Made by a program: the position numbers and the translations under genes | Part shown: positions 12,001 through 32,674 of the stretch, piece after piece | Layout: every line of letters begins with the position of its first letter | Numbering within the stretch: the stretch's first letter is position 1 | Notes under the pieces: model-generated | What the model was told of the DNA's origin: nothing | Seen by the model: only the letters and a program-made list of their open reading frames with translations | Databases searched by the model: none | Origin: Archilochus colubris | Taxonomy: Eukaryota > Chordata > Aves > Apodiformes > Trochilidae | Direction: 5' to 3' | Length of the DNA stretch: 64,000 bases | Assembly (NCBI GenBank): GCA_023079485.1 | Contig: CM041108.1 | Coordinates: 5,795,321-5,859,320 of the forward strand

Positions 12001-15000
12001 AGAGCAGCTTCCTGTGGAGATGGAGATGCTGACGGGCATCTCCCCACACCTCGGGGCTGCCCTCCTGCCCCTTTCTCCCCCAGGGACCCTCTGGATCCAG
12101 GTCTCCCAGCCATGCCAACTCCTCTTGGAAAAATCTGCCGAGGCCCTTAAAGCATAATTTTTACATTGCTTATTGTTTTCCTTTCTGCAATTACCCAAGT
12201 GCAGTCCCAGCTGGAAGTGACCTACTTTTCCAGGGATATTACCTTACCCACAGACAGAACCTGCTTGGCCCAGGATGATGCTGTGGGACCCGGCCCGCTG
12301 TAGGGGCAGCTTGGCCATGGAGTGGGGGACACAGGGCTGCAAGAGGTGAGCACAGCAGCAATCCCCAGAGGAACCACAGCCAAGGAGAGGGAGGTTCTGG
12401 TGACTCACCAGAGGCTGGTCCAGGTCAGGCTCTGAGAGCTTCGAGGCTTGCAAGTCCTTCCCATAATCACTGATCTCAGATGCCTTGGAAAGCTGCAAGG
12501 AGACTTGAGTTACAGCCTGCACACCTCTTACTCCTGCACCTTCACCTTTCCAACAGGGTGAGAGCTGATCCATCAGCTCTGGAAGGTCCTGGAGAAGAGG
12601 GGAGGTGCCTGAGGACTGGAGGAAAGCCAGCATCACTCATCTTCAGAAAGGGCAAGAAAAAAGATGCAGCAAACTACAGGAAGGTGGTGGAGCCCCCATC
12701 TCTGGAGACATCTCAAGCCTGCCTAGACACCATCCTGTGCAACCTGCTCTGGGTGACCCTGCTCTGGCAGGGGGCTCTTGGACTAGATGATCTCCAGAGG
12801 TCCCTTCCAACTCTCCCCCCCCAGCTGTGATTCTGTGATACCAGGAAGACAAATCTGTCCTCTCTACAGCACAGAGAGGAAATGTGACTGAACACCATGA
12901 GAAACACCAAGGGTGTGACCCACAGCACAAACACAAAACTTGAGGACAGGGGGAAGGAAGGCAGGGGTAAGAGATGGGACTGGGCAGGGCAGAGAAGTGC
13001 TCTTCAAACATCCTGATAAAGGGCACTTGCTCACTGCCCTCTGCTCCATTTGCAAGGACCTCTGCAGCTCTGGGAACTTGGCTTAGAATAAAAAAGTGCT
13101 CCAAGAGTTTTCCTGAATCAGGGCCTTACAAAGCCAGGGGAACAGCCAGGTCTAGGATAACTGTCTGTCACCAGCTGCCCACCACAACCAACTCTCCACC
13201 TGACTAAAAGTTCCATTAAACAAATCCAATTAAAACCCATCAAAACAGTTTTTCAAAGTGATGCTCAGGACTGACCTGAAACAATCTGTTCATAATACAT
13301 TTGACTGAGTTGCCTTTGTCTCATGATTAACTCTTCGTTTTTGATGTTTGAGTCCCCTTTATCTCATCCTGAGATAAGACAGCAGACCCTCCCCAGGGGA
13401 GCAGCCCCACACCCAACCCAGCCCGTGCCAGCAAGTCTCTTACTTCGCCAGCATCCAGCCTGCTCTCTGCTTTCCCATCAGCTGCTGCTTCTTCCCTGCT
13501 TTCCTTCACTGACTTGTCCCCACCAGACACAGTGTGGGCAGCAGCAGACAGGCTCTCCTGCTCCTCTGCCTTGGCACCTTCAGCAGCTGGAGACACAGCT
13601 CCAGACTGCCCAGGACCACTGGGCACATCTGTCCCTGCTGCGCTCCTCTCCCCCAGGGACTGGGGCAGATCTTCAGCTGCAGAGATGTCACCTTCCACCT
13701 CAGCATCTTTCTCGCCCAGGAGTTCCTTCCCAGCAAGTTTCCCATCTGAATCCTCCTTGTCCTGGCCAGACAGGCTACTGTCAGCATCTCCGGGAAAGAC
13801 TTCAACTGGAGTCGGAGGGCACGCGGCGTCAGAATCCAAGGAAGACTCCTGCCCCTCTTCAGGGTGTCTTGATTTTAAAGACTCCTTCTAGGCAGCAAGT
13901 CAAACACAATTACAGCTACAACATTCTCTGCCTCCTCGCTGGGAGGATGCACAAGTCCAAAATAGCACGGGTTCTACGCCAAGCAGCAGAATGGCAAAAC
14001 TTTGGGTGACTTCAAGACCACTTTGATTTCTTTCCGTACAGTTCCTTTCAAAGGAAAGGAACCTCATTAAGATAAAACAAGTTCCTTTCTTGGGCTCAGA
14101 TTTTTTTTCTTAAGCTGTTGCTTTTTTATTCACAGGGTCTCAGAGGACAAGAGCTCCCAGTGGCTGCTGCAGGAGCTGCCACCCCCTGGGAGCACCCTGT
14201 GTGCTCTGCAGTAGACCCATTTATGCTGCCACATAGAACCTGTTCAGTGAGAGGTGGAAATCTGCCAAGAGGCTGTTACTGGACACTCAGCTTCTACCTG
14301 AAACAGCAGCTGGAAAGGAGCAGCAGGATGCCCTCATCCCACCTTCCAGCAGGACAAGCCACCAGAGCTCAGCCCCAGAGGAGACTGAGACGTGGCAGAA
14401 CCCCCTGTCCTCGAGAGAAACCAATCCCCAATTCCAGCTGAGTCACCCAAAGGTTCATCTGCCTGCCCCAGCACTGGGGAGGCCCACAGACAGACCTCAC
14501 CCTGGAAAGCACCGTGGCCAGGAGGAAGCAGGCGAAGGTTCCCTCCTCATCAGTATGCAAACAAACCTGCCAGCACGCCCCACTTTCTCACTGTTTTATT
14601 AATGCTGCGGTGTCTTGTCAAACATGAGCTGCATCCTGCGTACAGCCTGTACCATACACAGGCAGCATATTTTAAGGATGTATTTTTATCAGAGTGCAAC
14701 TGGAACGCTGTCAGCTCCAAACCCAGAGCTGCAGCAAATGGAGAGCGTCTCCCACCACATCCTTTGTCTGAGAGACCTTTCCAGGGCCCAGAGAGCCATC
14801 CTTCAGAGCAGAGAGCAGGACAGGGAGACCAAACCACTGGGTACTGCCCCTGACCCTGCAGTTCAGAGCCTCCCCTCCTATTTCAAGGCCAGATGCAGCC
14901 ACTACACCTTAGTGACCATAAATGCAGCTCTATGGAAGAGGGAATGATGCCAGAGACACACAGGTAGAGGAGGAGGAGGGATCTTCTCCTCCTGCGAAGC

Positions 15001-18000
15001 CAGACTATGGATTTCCTATGGATTTCAGAGCCAGGACAAGCCAGGCAGGTTGTAATTGGCTTTAGCTGATCTTTTCACAAGCTGTAGCACATTTTACCTG
15101 CAGTGAGCAGTGAAATTCCTGCCTATGAAATTGTTACTTCCAGGGATCAGCGTAAGCCTGGAGAAAAGCACATGGACACCAAGAGGTGTCCTCCTCATCC
15201 CAGGGCACCTGATGACTGCAGCACCTCTTCAGACTAAGGTTGAACATGAAATATTACAACAAAATAATCCCATTCTTTCTATCTTTAAAGGGGAAAAAGA
15301 GGCCAAAGTCACTAAGTAACCACAGTGGCAGTGGATTAAGGGTTGGCCCTGATGACCTCAGAGGTCCCTTCCAACCTGGATGATTCTGTGATTCTGTGAC
15401 CCTGCATACAGAACACCTCTGAAGGTGAGGTGCTGCCCCAGCTCTCTGAGGCCAGGCTGCCAGGGCCAGGTGTGCCAGACCTCATCTGGGGAGCATCTGC
15501 TCTTCCTTTCCCAGCTCACGCTTTGTTCATGCATGTAACACTTGAACCAGCAAAACAAACAAAACAAGCAGCTAGCAGATCCACACCACGACACCAGAAG
15601 CTGCCTAACAGCATGCAAAGCTTCCGTGACATCATGCAAGCAGGCCTGTGATGTCAGAGCCACTCATCACCTCCTCTGCCAGGCTGCCAGCTTCCTCTGC
15701 AGGGCTCCTCTGGTGCTGGAGATCAGCTTCAGCCACACCAGCTACCTGGCTGCCACCGCTGTGCTCCTCTGCTTTGCTCTTCTCCTGGTAGGTGGAGTGG
15801 CACCACTAGCAAAAGTCCTCACCCCCTGTTGCTGTCACAGGGGGGTGACCTGACTGGCTCAGAACAGGGGTGTGAGGTTTTTCTCCCCGTTTCCAGGAGC
15901 ACAAGACCTGCCACACGTCCACCTCCCACCCGCAGTACTGCAGCACCTGGCCTGGGCTCAGTGGCAGTGCCTTTCCCCCCCTCCCTTACCCCCTGTTCCA
16001 GAGAACCCATGGAAGGAGATGCATTTTTTTCATCTTTCTCCTCAGTGCAGCCTCTGCTTTCCCCCAACAGCCTCACACCTCAGCAAATCACCCCAACCAC
16101 ACACTCATTTCCTTTGGCTACAGGTTCTCAGCCCTGATCCACAGGGGTTTGCACCTCCTCACCCCACTGGTGCTCAGAGCTGCTGCTCCCTACTCCAACC
16201 CTTCCCCTCTCCCCTTTGTAAGGGCTCTGGAGGAGAGCTGAGCTCACAGCAACGCTTTGCTGCTGCCATCTCATGGAATCACAAGTAAATTCTGCTTTTT
16301 CCAGAGGGGTGCCAATGTCTGATCAGGACTAAGATTTCACCCATCCAGGCAAACCCATCCGGGCTGTGGGGCAGCATTTTCCATTTCACAACAGCTTCCC
16401 AGGGCCCTGCTGTGGCACTGAAATGCCAGGGCAGCTCTTTGTTCCCAGACACATTAAAATCTCGGTGACAAATTGGGCCCTGACAGGCTGCTTGTTGTTT
16501 GCAGATGAGGGAATCAGGACTTTCTTTTTCACAGCCACTTTAGCATAAGCCTCCTTTGCACTTTCTGCCCAGCACTGTGAATGGGTTCCCCAGAAAAGTG
16601 CTTTACAGCTTAATTTTTATATGCTGTGAAAAGGATCAGGGAAATACTGCAAAACACTTTAAAAGAAATTAATTTTGCCTTTCAGGCAGCGGAACAGAAT
16701 TTTCAAAGCAGTGAGGAAGGATTACTGTCAGCTCAAACAGTCGGGCTGAGCCACCAGAGCTGCTTGCCACGCACTTCCCATTGTGCCCTTTGTCATCCTG
16801 AGCCTGAGCTCTGCTCACAAAGCAGGGGCAGAAAGCAGAATGTCTGCTCCAGGCCACACGTGCCCCAGGGCTGATGTTCTGTTCCTGAGCCCTGCAATGT
16901 CTCAGCTGTGCCAGGAAACTGGCTGGAGGTTGCCACAGAAGAGCAGCCACCTGTGGTCCACATGGAAGGTCCTCAGCTCCTTATGGAACTGAGTGAGAGG
17001 GAAAGGATGGACTCTCCAGAGAGCATTCTGGAGCAAATGCAGCTGAGGAGGAGCCTTCTTTCCCCAGGTACTAAAAAAGCCAAAAGGCTCATTTCTGAGC
17101 CATGGAGCTCATCCCTTGGGCACCTCTCCTGCCCATCTCATCACCCACGTTCTTACCTCAGAGTCAAAGCTGCCTCCCAGGGCACTGAGATCCATGTGCA
17201 GGTTTTTGAACAGTCTTGCTGCCCTGTGCAGACTCTGAAGGGATGAAATAAGGAGGTGGTCAGCACTGAGCCCTGCACTCTGCAGCCCCACAGACCCCAC
17301 GGGCACAGATACCTCCTTCTCACTCTCCTCCTTCCTGCCCTCATCCAGAGCTGCTGTGCTCACAGGACTTTCCTCTTCACAGACCAAACCCAGCAACTTC
17401 TTGGGCTGGCTGCTGGGCTGGCAGCTCTCTGTGGGCTGTGAAGGAAAGGGCAGTGAGAGGCCAGGCAGAGGGAGAAGGGAGCCACAAAGCAGAGAGGATG
17501 CTGCCCCCCAGGGCCACGGCTGCACCACACACCCTGTGTGAAACTGACACTTCCGGGATGGGAGTGTTTTGTACTCCTGGCCTCTTGTTTGCCTTTAAAA
17601 GATTAATTTGTTACCCTTTGGTGCCATTTCACACATTTGTTTTTTTGACCCAAAGAAACAAGCAATCCACCTGCTGGTGAATCCCAGCCACCCAGAACCT
17701 TGCTCTTCCCATTTTGTTATTCTCAGGAAAGAGCTGAGGGGAAATACTATTATTTATGAGATGATGTTCTCTGAACTGTGCCTCATCCTTCACTTGCATA
17801 CAAATCAAAGCTCTGCTCAACACACTTCTTCCCCCTCAATAGCAATCAAATTCTTTATTTCTTAATTCTCCTAAAGAGAGCAGAAGAGCAGAGCACCACA
17901 AGCTTCCCCCTGAGCTCCTTAGAAATACCAAAAGGAAGCAAAAGGAGTGAAAGAGAGGAGGGAAGGGGGTTTTTAAGAGGCAGAAGCACATCCCAGCTGC

Positions 18001-20086
18001 CAGGTAGGGTGCCCTTTGCTGGACACCTCCCCGAGGGGCTGAGCCTTACCTGTGTCCCTGCCCTGAGGCTGCCACCCCCTGCCCAGGGCAGGGGCCCACG
18101 CAAGACACTGGATGGAGATGCCACCAAGCCACGCAGAGGAGCCAAGGTCCCTAGGGCCACGGGGATGGGTGCCAGCAGCGAGCTGGGGGGCTGGAGGGGG
18201 CAGAAGGGAACAGCTGAGAGGAGAGCTGAGCCAGGAGACCCCCACCCAGCCCCGGCAGCACAGCCCAAACACCCCCCGAACCCCAGCACCCCTCCGCAGG
18301 GATGCCTGGGGGTGTGGGGGGAGATGAAGCCCCCGTGTCGGGATAACGACAGCAATCGCGATGCTGACAGCGCCGGAGGGGCAGTGCCCGCTGGCGGCTC
18401 ATTAGGGTAATTAATCAGCGCCTATAAGAGCGGGGGGGAGGAGGGAGGAGGCTTTGGGAGAGCTCTGTCCCTCCCTGCAGCAGCAGCAGCAGCCAGGCTG
18501 GTGACTCTCCAGGCTCTCTCCTTTTCTTCCCCATCTCCCCCCTTTTTTTCCTTTGTCACCTTTATGTTTTTATATATCTAACAGGGGGTGGTTTTGTCTA
18601 AAGATTGCTGCAAAATAACTTTTTACAGACATGTCGTTGTGTTATTTGTGAGAAACAGCCCTGGAGTGAGACTTCACCTCCACCTCCTCCAGGGGGATCT
18701 GAGGGCAGGGCATTTCCCCACACCCAACTTCTTCATCACTCTCCCTGGGACCATCTGAGACAGAGCTTGGCTCCAGCTGCCCCCAGGCTCTGCTCTGAAG
18801 AGTTTAGAAAGCCAGAGGGAATCCTACCTGAACCCCCTGAAAACCTTGAGCCCAGTGATTCGATGGAGCTGCAGCTGGGTGCCCACAACAGCAAAATGAC
18901 TCATTAACCTTACACCCCTCACCTTTCCTCTTTTTTTTTCTTTCTTTTTTCTTTCCCCACAACAGATTTGGACCCTTCTTGCTAATTTGCAGGGGGCCAC
19001 ACACCTGCAAAATATTCTCCTCTAGCTACTCCTGCCTGCTGTTCACCCCCTCTGCCTTCATCCCTGACCTGGCTGGAGACTCCCCTGCCAGGGGGACAGG
19101 ACAGCAGAGGACACTCCCTGGCTGCAGTCACTGAGGTAACAAATGCCAGAAATTAAATAAAACATTAAATAAAAATGTGCCTTTACCTCTCTAAAATAGA
19201 GATAAATGCTTATTTAACACACAGCTTGGTAAACAAGCAGGTGTGTGAACTGCTGACCACTTGAAACAACATCTGCAGGTATCAAATGAGCAGCAGCACT
19301 GCAAGCAGAGCCTACTCACAGTGAGTTGCTGCAGCAGCTGCTGCTGCTGCTTCTTCTCTTTTTTCTCTTTCTTCTTCTTCTTCTCTTTCTTTTTCAGGCT
19401 GCCCCGTGCCAGCAGCTTCTCTCGTTCCTGGACAACCAGCTGCTTGTAGTGCTCATCACAGGGATGGTCCCAGGTGGACTGCCCATTGGCAAAGTTGAAG
19501 TAGTAGATGTCACCAGTGATATCCTGGCTGCGTGGCAAAAAGAGGATGAGGACTGAGGATGGGGCTTCCCTGGACACAAGCAGCACCTCTCATGGTGCTG
19601 TCCCCACAGGAAGCTGGGGTCCTGCTCTGGCACCAGGGGCTGGGGTCTCCCAGGGCTGCAGCTCTCACCAGGCCCTCCAGTTGGGTGGCAGTGGAGCCAC
19701 GATGCCTTCCCTGGCCAACCAGATCAGCTCCGGCTCCTTCTCGGGGTCAATCCCAATCTCCCGTGCAAAATCCTGGATTTCTAGGACAACAGAAGAGGAA
19801 TCTGTGCAGATAGTCTCCAGCAGGCACTACAACACAGCCTCCAAAATGCCAGTTACCTTTGCAACCAAAAACCTCATTTTTCAGCTCTGCCTTCTATAAA
19901 ATCCCAGTTATCCCACCCAGGATTCCTTTGTCATTAAGATCCCAAGGTGTGACCTGGAACCTGGGGCTGCAGCCCCCTCTCCTGCAGGGACAGCCCCCTG
20001 TTACCTTGCTCACTGGGGATATAGGTCTCATCATCATTGTCTTCCAGAACCAGCTGGTCCCCGATGCGGGTCAGAACCCTGGCCAT
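1..20086 (-). CDS. CEP164: CEP164, centriolar distal appendage protein (3' end off the window)
   Basis: Mother-centriole distal appendage protein needed for ciliogenesis; in the family the N-terminal WW domain recruits TTBK2. Coding exons, 5' to 3': 20086-20005, 19780-19669, 19527-19320, 18190-18050, 17435-17313, 17234-17157, 13887-13444, 12492-12409, 11520-11458, 9467-9382, 7881-7740, 6738-6686, 5790-5572, 5165-5034, 4790-4574, 3983-3906, 3649-3518, 3243-3121, 2922-2779, 2216-2133, 1887-1819, 1504-1326, 829-703, 240-215, 45-1 (partial). Phases are continuous, giving about 1063 residues. The start [15 protein letters not shown] matches the family start. The WW domain lies near residues 57-90 (W62, Y73-Y74, W84), followed by a Lys-rich tract and poly-Gln. 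The middle is acidic and poorly conserved; from residue 500 onward it is charged coiled coil. Family matches include LAPLRGLV, the LDSDAA/PPTP region, LHIEDL and [10 protein letters not shown]. Exons between 9.5 and 11.4 kb could be missed. The donor after exon 17 is GC. Confidence 0.95.
2330..2546. repeat. Inverted-repeat element, copy A (CEP164 intron)
   Basis: Begins with two units on the theme GAGATCAAGGCAACTCAGTC and GAGAGAAAGGCAACTCAACC, then AACAGCTCGTTTCAGGCTG and CACTTTTAAAAACTGTTT, then TTAATTGCATTTAACATTACTTT. It ends GAGCAGCCTTTATCTTACC, whose reverse complement resembles the left end. Same family as the elements near 6.1-6.4 kb and 13.2-13.4 kb. Confidence 0.75.
6092..6408. repeat. 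Inverted-repeat element, copy B (CEP164 intron)
   Basis: Left end GAGATAAAGGTGACTCAGTC, then GAACAGCTCGTT and ATCACTTTAAAACTG. The right end, reverse complemented, reads GAGGCAAAGGCTGC, ACATGAGAAATGAAA and GGCAACTCAGTC, so the ends are inverted repeats. The interior (TTTAATTGCATT against ATGCAATCATAAAAC) is also partly self-complementary. About 315 bases; the longest copy. No transposase ORF. Confidence 0.75.
7434..7474. repeat. Purine-only tract in a CEP164 intron
   Basis: Forty bases of GAGGAGCAGGAG and GAAGGAGG type, almost only purines on the plus strand. It produces a spurious poly-Leu ORF on the minus strand. A separate A/G run at 7890-7922 forms, on the minus strand, the pyrimidine tract of the acceptor of CEP164 exon 11. 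Confidence 0.7.
12568..12842 (+). mobile_element. CR1 LINE fragment
   Basis: The plus strand reads as a CR1 reverse-transcriptase remnant ([17 protein letters not shown]), broken soon after. It then jumps to the CR1 3' end with TAGATGATCTCCAGAGGTCC, CTTCCAACTC and a short TGTGATTCTGTGAT tail. It is internally deleted and non-functional, and lies in a CEP164 intron. Confidence 0.85.
13205..13382. repeat. Inverted-repeat element, copy C (CEP164 intron, opposite orientation)
   Basis: Reverse complemented, it reads GAGATAAAGGGGACTCAAAC, GAGACAAAGGCAACTCAGTC, GAACAGATTGTTTCAGGTC, CATCACTTTGAAAAACTGTT and GGTTTTAATTGGATTTG, aligning with copies A and B without large gaps over about 170 bases. It appears to lack the right end. 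It stops about 60 bases before a CEP164 exon. Confidence 0.75.
15340..15400 (+). mobile_element. CR1 LINE 3' end fragment
   Basis: A short 3' terminal piece: TGATGACCTCAGAGGTCC, CTTCCAACCTGGATGATTC and a TGTGATTCTGTGA tail, which is the hallmark of CR1. It sits in a CEP164 intron. The upstream limit is unclear. Confidence 0.85.
18395..18500 (+). promoter_or_regulatory. Promoter-like element inside a CEP164 intron (tentative)
   Basis: On the plus strand GGGTAATTAATCAGC (homeobox-type core) is followed by CCTATAAGAGCGGGGG (TATA-like, 18421-18430), a GA-rich stretch and a CAG repeat. It is antisense to CEP164 and far from its known starts. Downstream I see no convincing protein. It could mark a non-coding transcript or be chance. 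Confidence 0.3.
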
Positions 20087-20639
20087 GGCTGCCTGGACCT
20101 ACAGCATGGAGGGAACAAAGCAAGATGACAGGGGTGACAATCAGACCCCCGAGGCTTTTGACCTTTGACAGGAGAGATGAACCATTCCTTCAGGGACCTT
20201 TTAACCAGGTGAAAATGAAGCCAAAATGAGAAGAAGAAAAGAAAAAAAAGAATGCAAAAGAAATCTGGTTTCTGAGAGGAGAGGAAAGCTTTTTGAGAGC
20301 ACTGCCCAGAGGACATTCTGGAAGCTCCAACAGGCAGGATTGCTTTGCTGCCCAGCTGGGACTGAAGGCACCGATCCTGTCCCACCACTGCTAGACCCTC
20401 ATTAATTAACTTTACAAGGTAATTTCTCTGCCCCAACCATCCCCAGCTGTGGCTCCGTGTGGCCACGACAGGCTCCACTCCTCCCTCACACAGGTGAGCT
20501 GCATGAACAAAGGACAAGCACAAGGTCAGACTTGCTTTTCACCCTCCAACCCTGCAAATCCTCAGCGCACGGGGCTCTCCTGGGGGCTGTGGTGCCTGCC
20601 CGGGTCCCGGCAGCACCGGGAAGGTGCCGAGCAGCGTTA

Positions 20640-25495
<4,856 letters not shown>

Positions 25496-27170
25496 GGGCG
25501 GGGGCAGCCGCAGGGCAGGGACAGGTGGGTCCTGGGGGTCCTTCCTGGGGGGCGACAGCGTGGGCAGCTCAGACCCTCTGCCCCGTGGGGACGTGGGGTG
25601 CCCGAGAGGGCTGGGAGCAGCCGTGGGACCTACGGAAAGAAGGTGGCAGCTGGGGAGTGGGGGTGACCCTGTCCCAGGGCTGGGGGCAGCTCCTCTGCTC
25701 TGTCAGGGGGATGGGAGGGGTTGTCCTGAGCTCCAGCCACTCATGAGCCATCCCCTGTCTGTCCCCTTTTACCCCTGCCCCCCTGCAGCCCCCCAGCCCA
25801 GGCTCTCCCTGGGGTCACCCCTCCCAAGCCTCCTATCCCCAGCTTTCTGGAGCCAGCCCAGGGCAGATCTTTCCCTCCCACCCAGCTGGCTCTAACATTT
25901 CCCATGGTTGTTTTCCCCACCTCAAGCTGTGTCCCTCCTGCCACCGGTGTCCCCTGCACCCACCCCCCGTTGGAAAGCCATAGGGGATCTGGGGCCGGGC
26001 TGGACCGGCTCCTTCCCTGCCCCCCACAGCCCCCTCTGCTCACCCCAATCTGTCTGTCCTTGCCCCAGGGCCAGAGACCTCCCCCCCCAGCAACTTGGGG
26101 GATGGGTGGTGGGGACTGCAGCAGCATTTCTTCTTTTTTTTAAAGCCGTGGTTGTATTTATTTTGTGATTCTGGTTTGTGCTGCCAGTCCTGGCCGTGCA
26201 GTCAGACCCTGACCCCACAGGTCCCAGCCCCTGCCTGGGGGAGGGCAGTGATCCCCCCCTCACCTGTACAATATATACATATATCTATATTTTTAATTCT
26301 AGCGCTGAAAGCCACTGTTCCAAACCCAACATTAGGGGGTTTGGTCCCGTTTTGTTTTGGGGTTTTTCTGGGTTTTTTTAAATATTTGTAGCCCTCTGCT
26401 CACGGCCAGCGCCTCGGCCACAACCCGAGGTCAGGAGGTGCTGGGTTTGTAAGGACTTTGTGGATCCGAGGTGTTCTGGGCTGGTGTCAGAGGAGGTGAC
26501 AGTGACAGAGGAGCAGGGCAGTGCTGCAGCCATCCCCAGGCACAGGGCTCCTTACCCAAACCCTGAGTTATTTGGGGAACATTTCTTTGGCAACGCCACG
26601 AGGGAGGAGCCAACTCGCAGCCTCGGCCAGGCAGCCCCACAACAGCCCCCCCAGACCTTCCCTCCTCACTACTACTGCGAGTAGTGCCCTGCTCTGCTGC
26701 CCTACTCCAACCCTGCACGCACCCATTCTGCCAGAGGGCCACGCAGACCTCCTCGTGCCTGCCCCAGGACCCCCAGGATGCTGTTGTGGGACCACTGCCT
26801 TAACCCACACCCAGACGGATGGAGGGGTGGGGGGCTCGTGCTGCTTGCTCCCCCCAGCCCCGTGCCCAGATTATTGTTGCTAACTGGAAATAGCAAACCA
26901 ACCCAACAAAATTCTAAGGATTAAGTGGTGCTGAGCACCTCCTCGTCCCACCGAGATCCATGGAGAGAAGGGGGTTGGTGCCTCAGCCCGGATTCAGGAG
27001 CGAGAGGGGAAAGCAGGACCTGCAGCAGGTTGGTGATCCCGGGCCCAGCAGGGAGCTCCGGGCCCAGGCTCTGGCTGTAGCCTCCAGTACTCTTGTAACC
27101 TTATGTCTATGTAAGAACAATGAATGTTAACACGGTAAATTATTACTACATTAAAAAAAAAAAACTAAAA
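25496..27170 (+). other. BACE1: BACE1 3'UTR with poly(A) signal
   Basis: No coding potential is seen. The stretch is GC-rich at first and becomes AT-rich, with a run of TATA-like steps at 26270-26305. A candidate ATTAAA signal at 27150-27155 is followed by an A tract. The end is inferred. It lies about 240 bases from the RNF214 3' end, so the genes are convergent and nearly abutting. Confidence 0.65.
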
Positions 27171-27409
27171 AACCCACAAAACCCACTCTGCATCTGCCAG
27201 TTGCTAAGGGGGGGGTTTGCAGGTGACATGGTGGCACCTGGGCAAGGGGTGGGGGCTGTCCTGCCAGGGGCTGCGGGGAGCTGGGGGAGCCCGGAGGTGT
27301 CGGAACCGGGCTGGAAGAGGCGGTACCGGCAGCCGCCGCGTCCCAGGGCTCCCCCCAAAGGCCACCAGCGAGGCTGCGAGGTGAAAAACCAGGAGCAGCA
27401 GCGAGTCCC

Positions 27410-27595
27410 GGCATAATATACACACTTTATTTATGAACTGGTATGTATACAGACTTTCTATACACACATTGCCTATATAATAAAAATGTACATGTGTATA
27501 CATGGTCGTATAAATATAGAACTGTAGAAATCTCAGAACTGATCCTGTCTATTCACAGCAACTCCTCGGGTGGGACCACTTTGTTCCAGTAGCTG
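27410..27595 (-). other. RNF214: RNF214 3'UTR with AATAAA signal
   Basis: A minus-strand AATAAA (TTTATT on plus, 27426-27431) lies about 165 bases past the RNF214 stop. The UTR is AT-rich. Another TTTATT-like context was not needed to explain the end. Confidence 0.7.
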
Positions 27596-32168
<4,573 letters not shown>

Positions 32169-32674
32169 GGGGCCGGTGCGGGGCGGGGGGACCCGGCGGG
32201 AGCGGGGCCGCGGCGGAGCGGGGACCGGAAGTCCCTCCCTAACCCCACCGACCGGGACCCGCTACTTCCGCCGGTGCGCCGCTGCCAGCGACCCCTAGCG
32301 GAGAGGAGGGCCCGCCGCCGCCGCCGGATGTGACGTAGCTGTCAGCCGCCGCGGGCTTCCGGCAGCGGCGCCGGACCGGGCCCGGTGAGTGCGGGGCGGC
32401 CCCGGGGGCAGGGGCGGGAGGAGGGGGGGGGGTGCGGCGGGGGAGAGCGTCCCGCCCGTCCCTGAGCTCTGTGCTGAGGGTTCCGGGCCCCGCGCGTTCC
32501 GCCGGGGGCTGCGGGCGCTCTGCGGGGCAGCTGAGCAGCGATGGGCGCCTAGAACCGGGGAAACCCATCCCCGGTGGTACCGGCGCGGGTGCGGTGCTGT
32601 GCCCGGGACTCGGTGCCCGCTCTGTGTCCCTCCCGTGCCGCTCACCGCCGCCCCGTCCCGCAGCCGCCGGTCCG
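32169..32674. promoter_or_regulatory. Bidirectional promoter of RNF214 and PCSK7, with PCSK7 non-coding exon 1
   Basis: The CpG-rich stretch has three ETS/GABP-type sites: CCGGAAGT at 32225-32232, ACTTCCGC at 32264-32271 and CTTCCGG at 32356-32362. A CRE half site, TGACGTAG, is near 32332. A strong donor (CCCG|GTGAGT) at 32384 ends a non-coding PCSK7 first exon. The acceptor CCCGCAG just before 32664 opens the first coding exon. TATA-less divergent architecture is inferred from this. Confidence 0.75.

Noticed and set aside
17240..17312. Reading CEP164 exons 17435-17313 and 17234-17157 as one exon, since the frame is open across
   Set aside because: GTATCT...TTCAG bounds a 78-base intron, and removing it restores the family match EEESEKE-SLHR...[11 protein letters not shown].
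32226..32674. Separate small gene on the plus strand with ATG near 32389-32432
   Set aside because: Long open frames here are GC-rich promoter and leader sequence of PCSK7; the family start at 32675 follows a clean acceptor.
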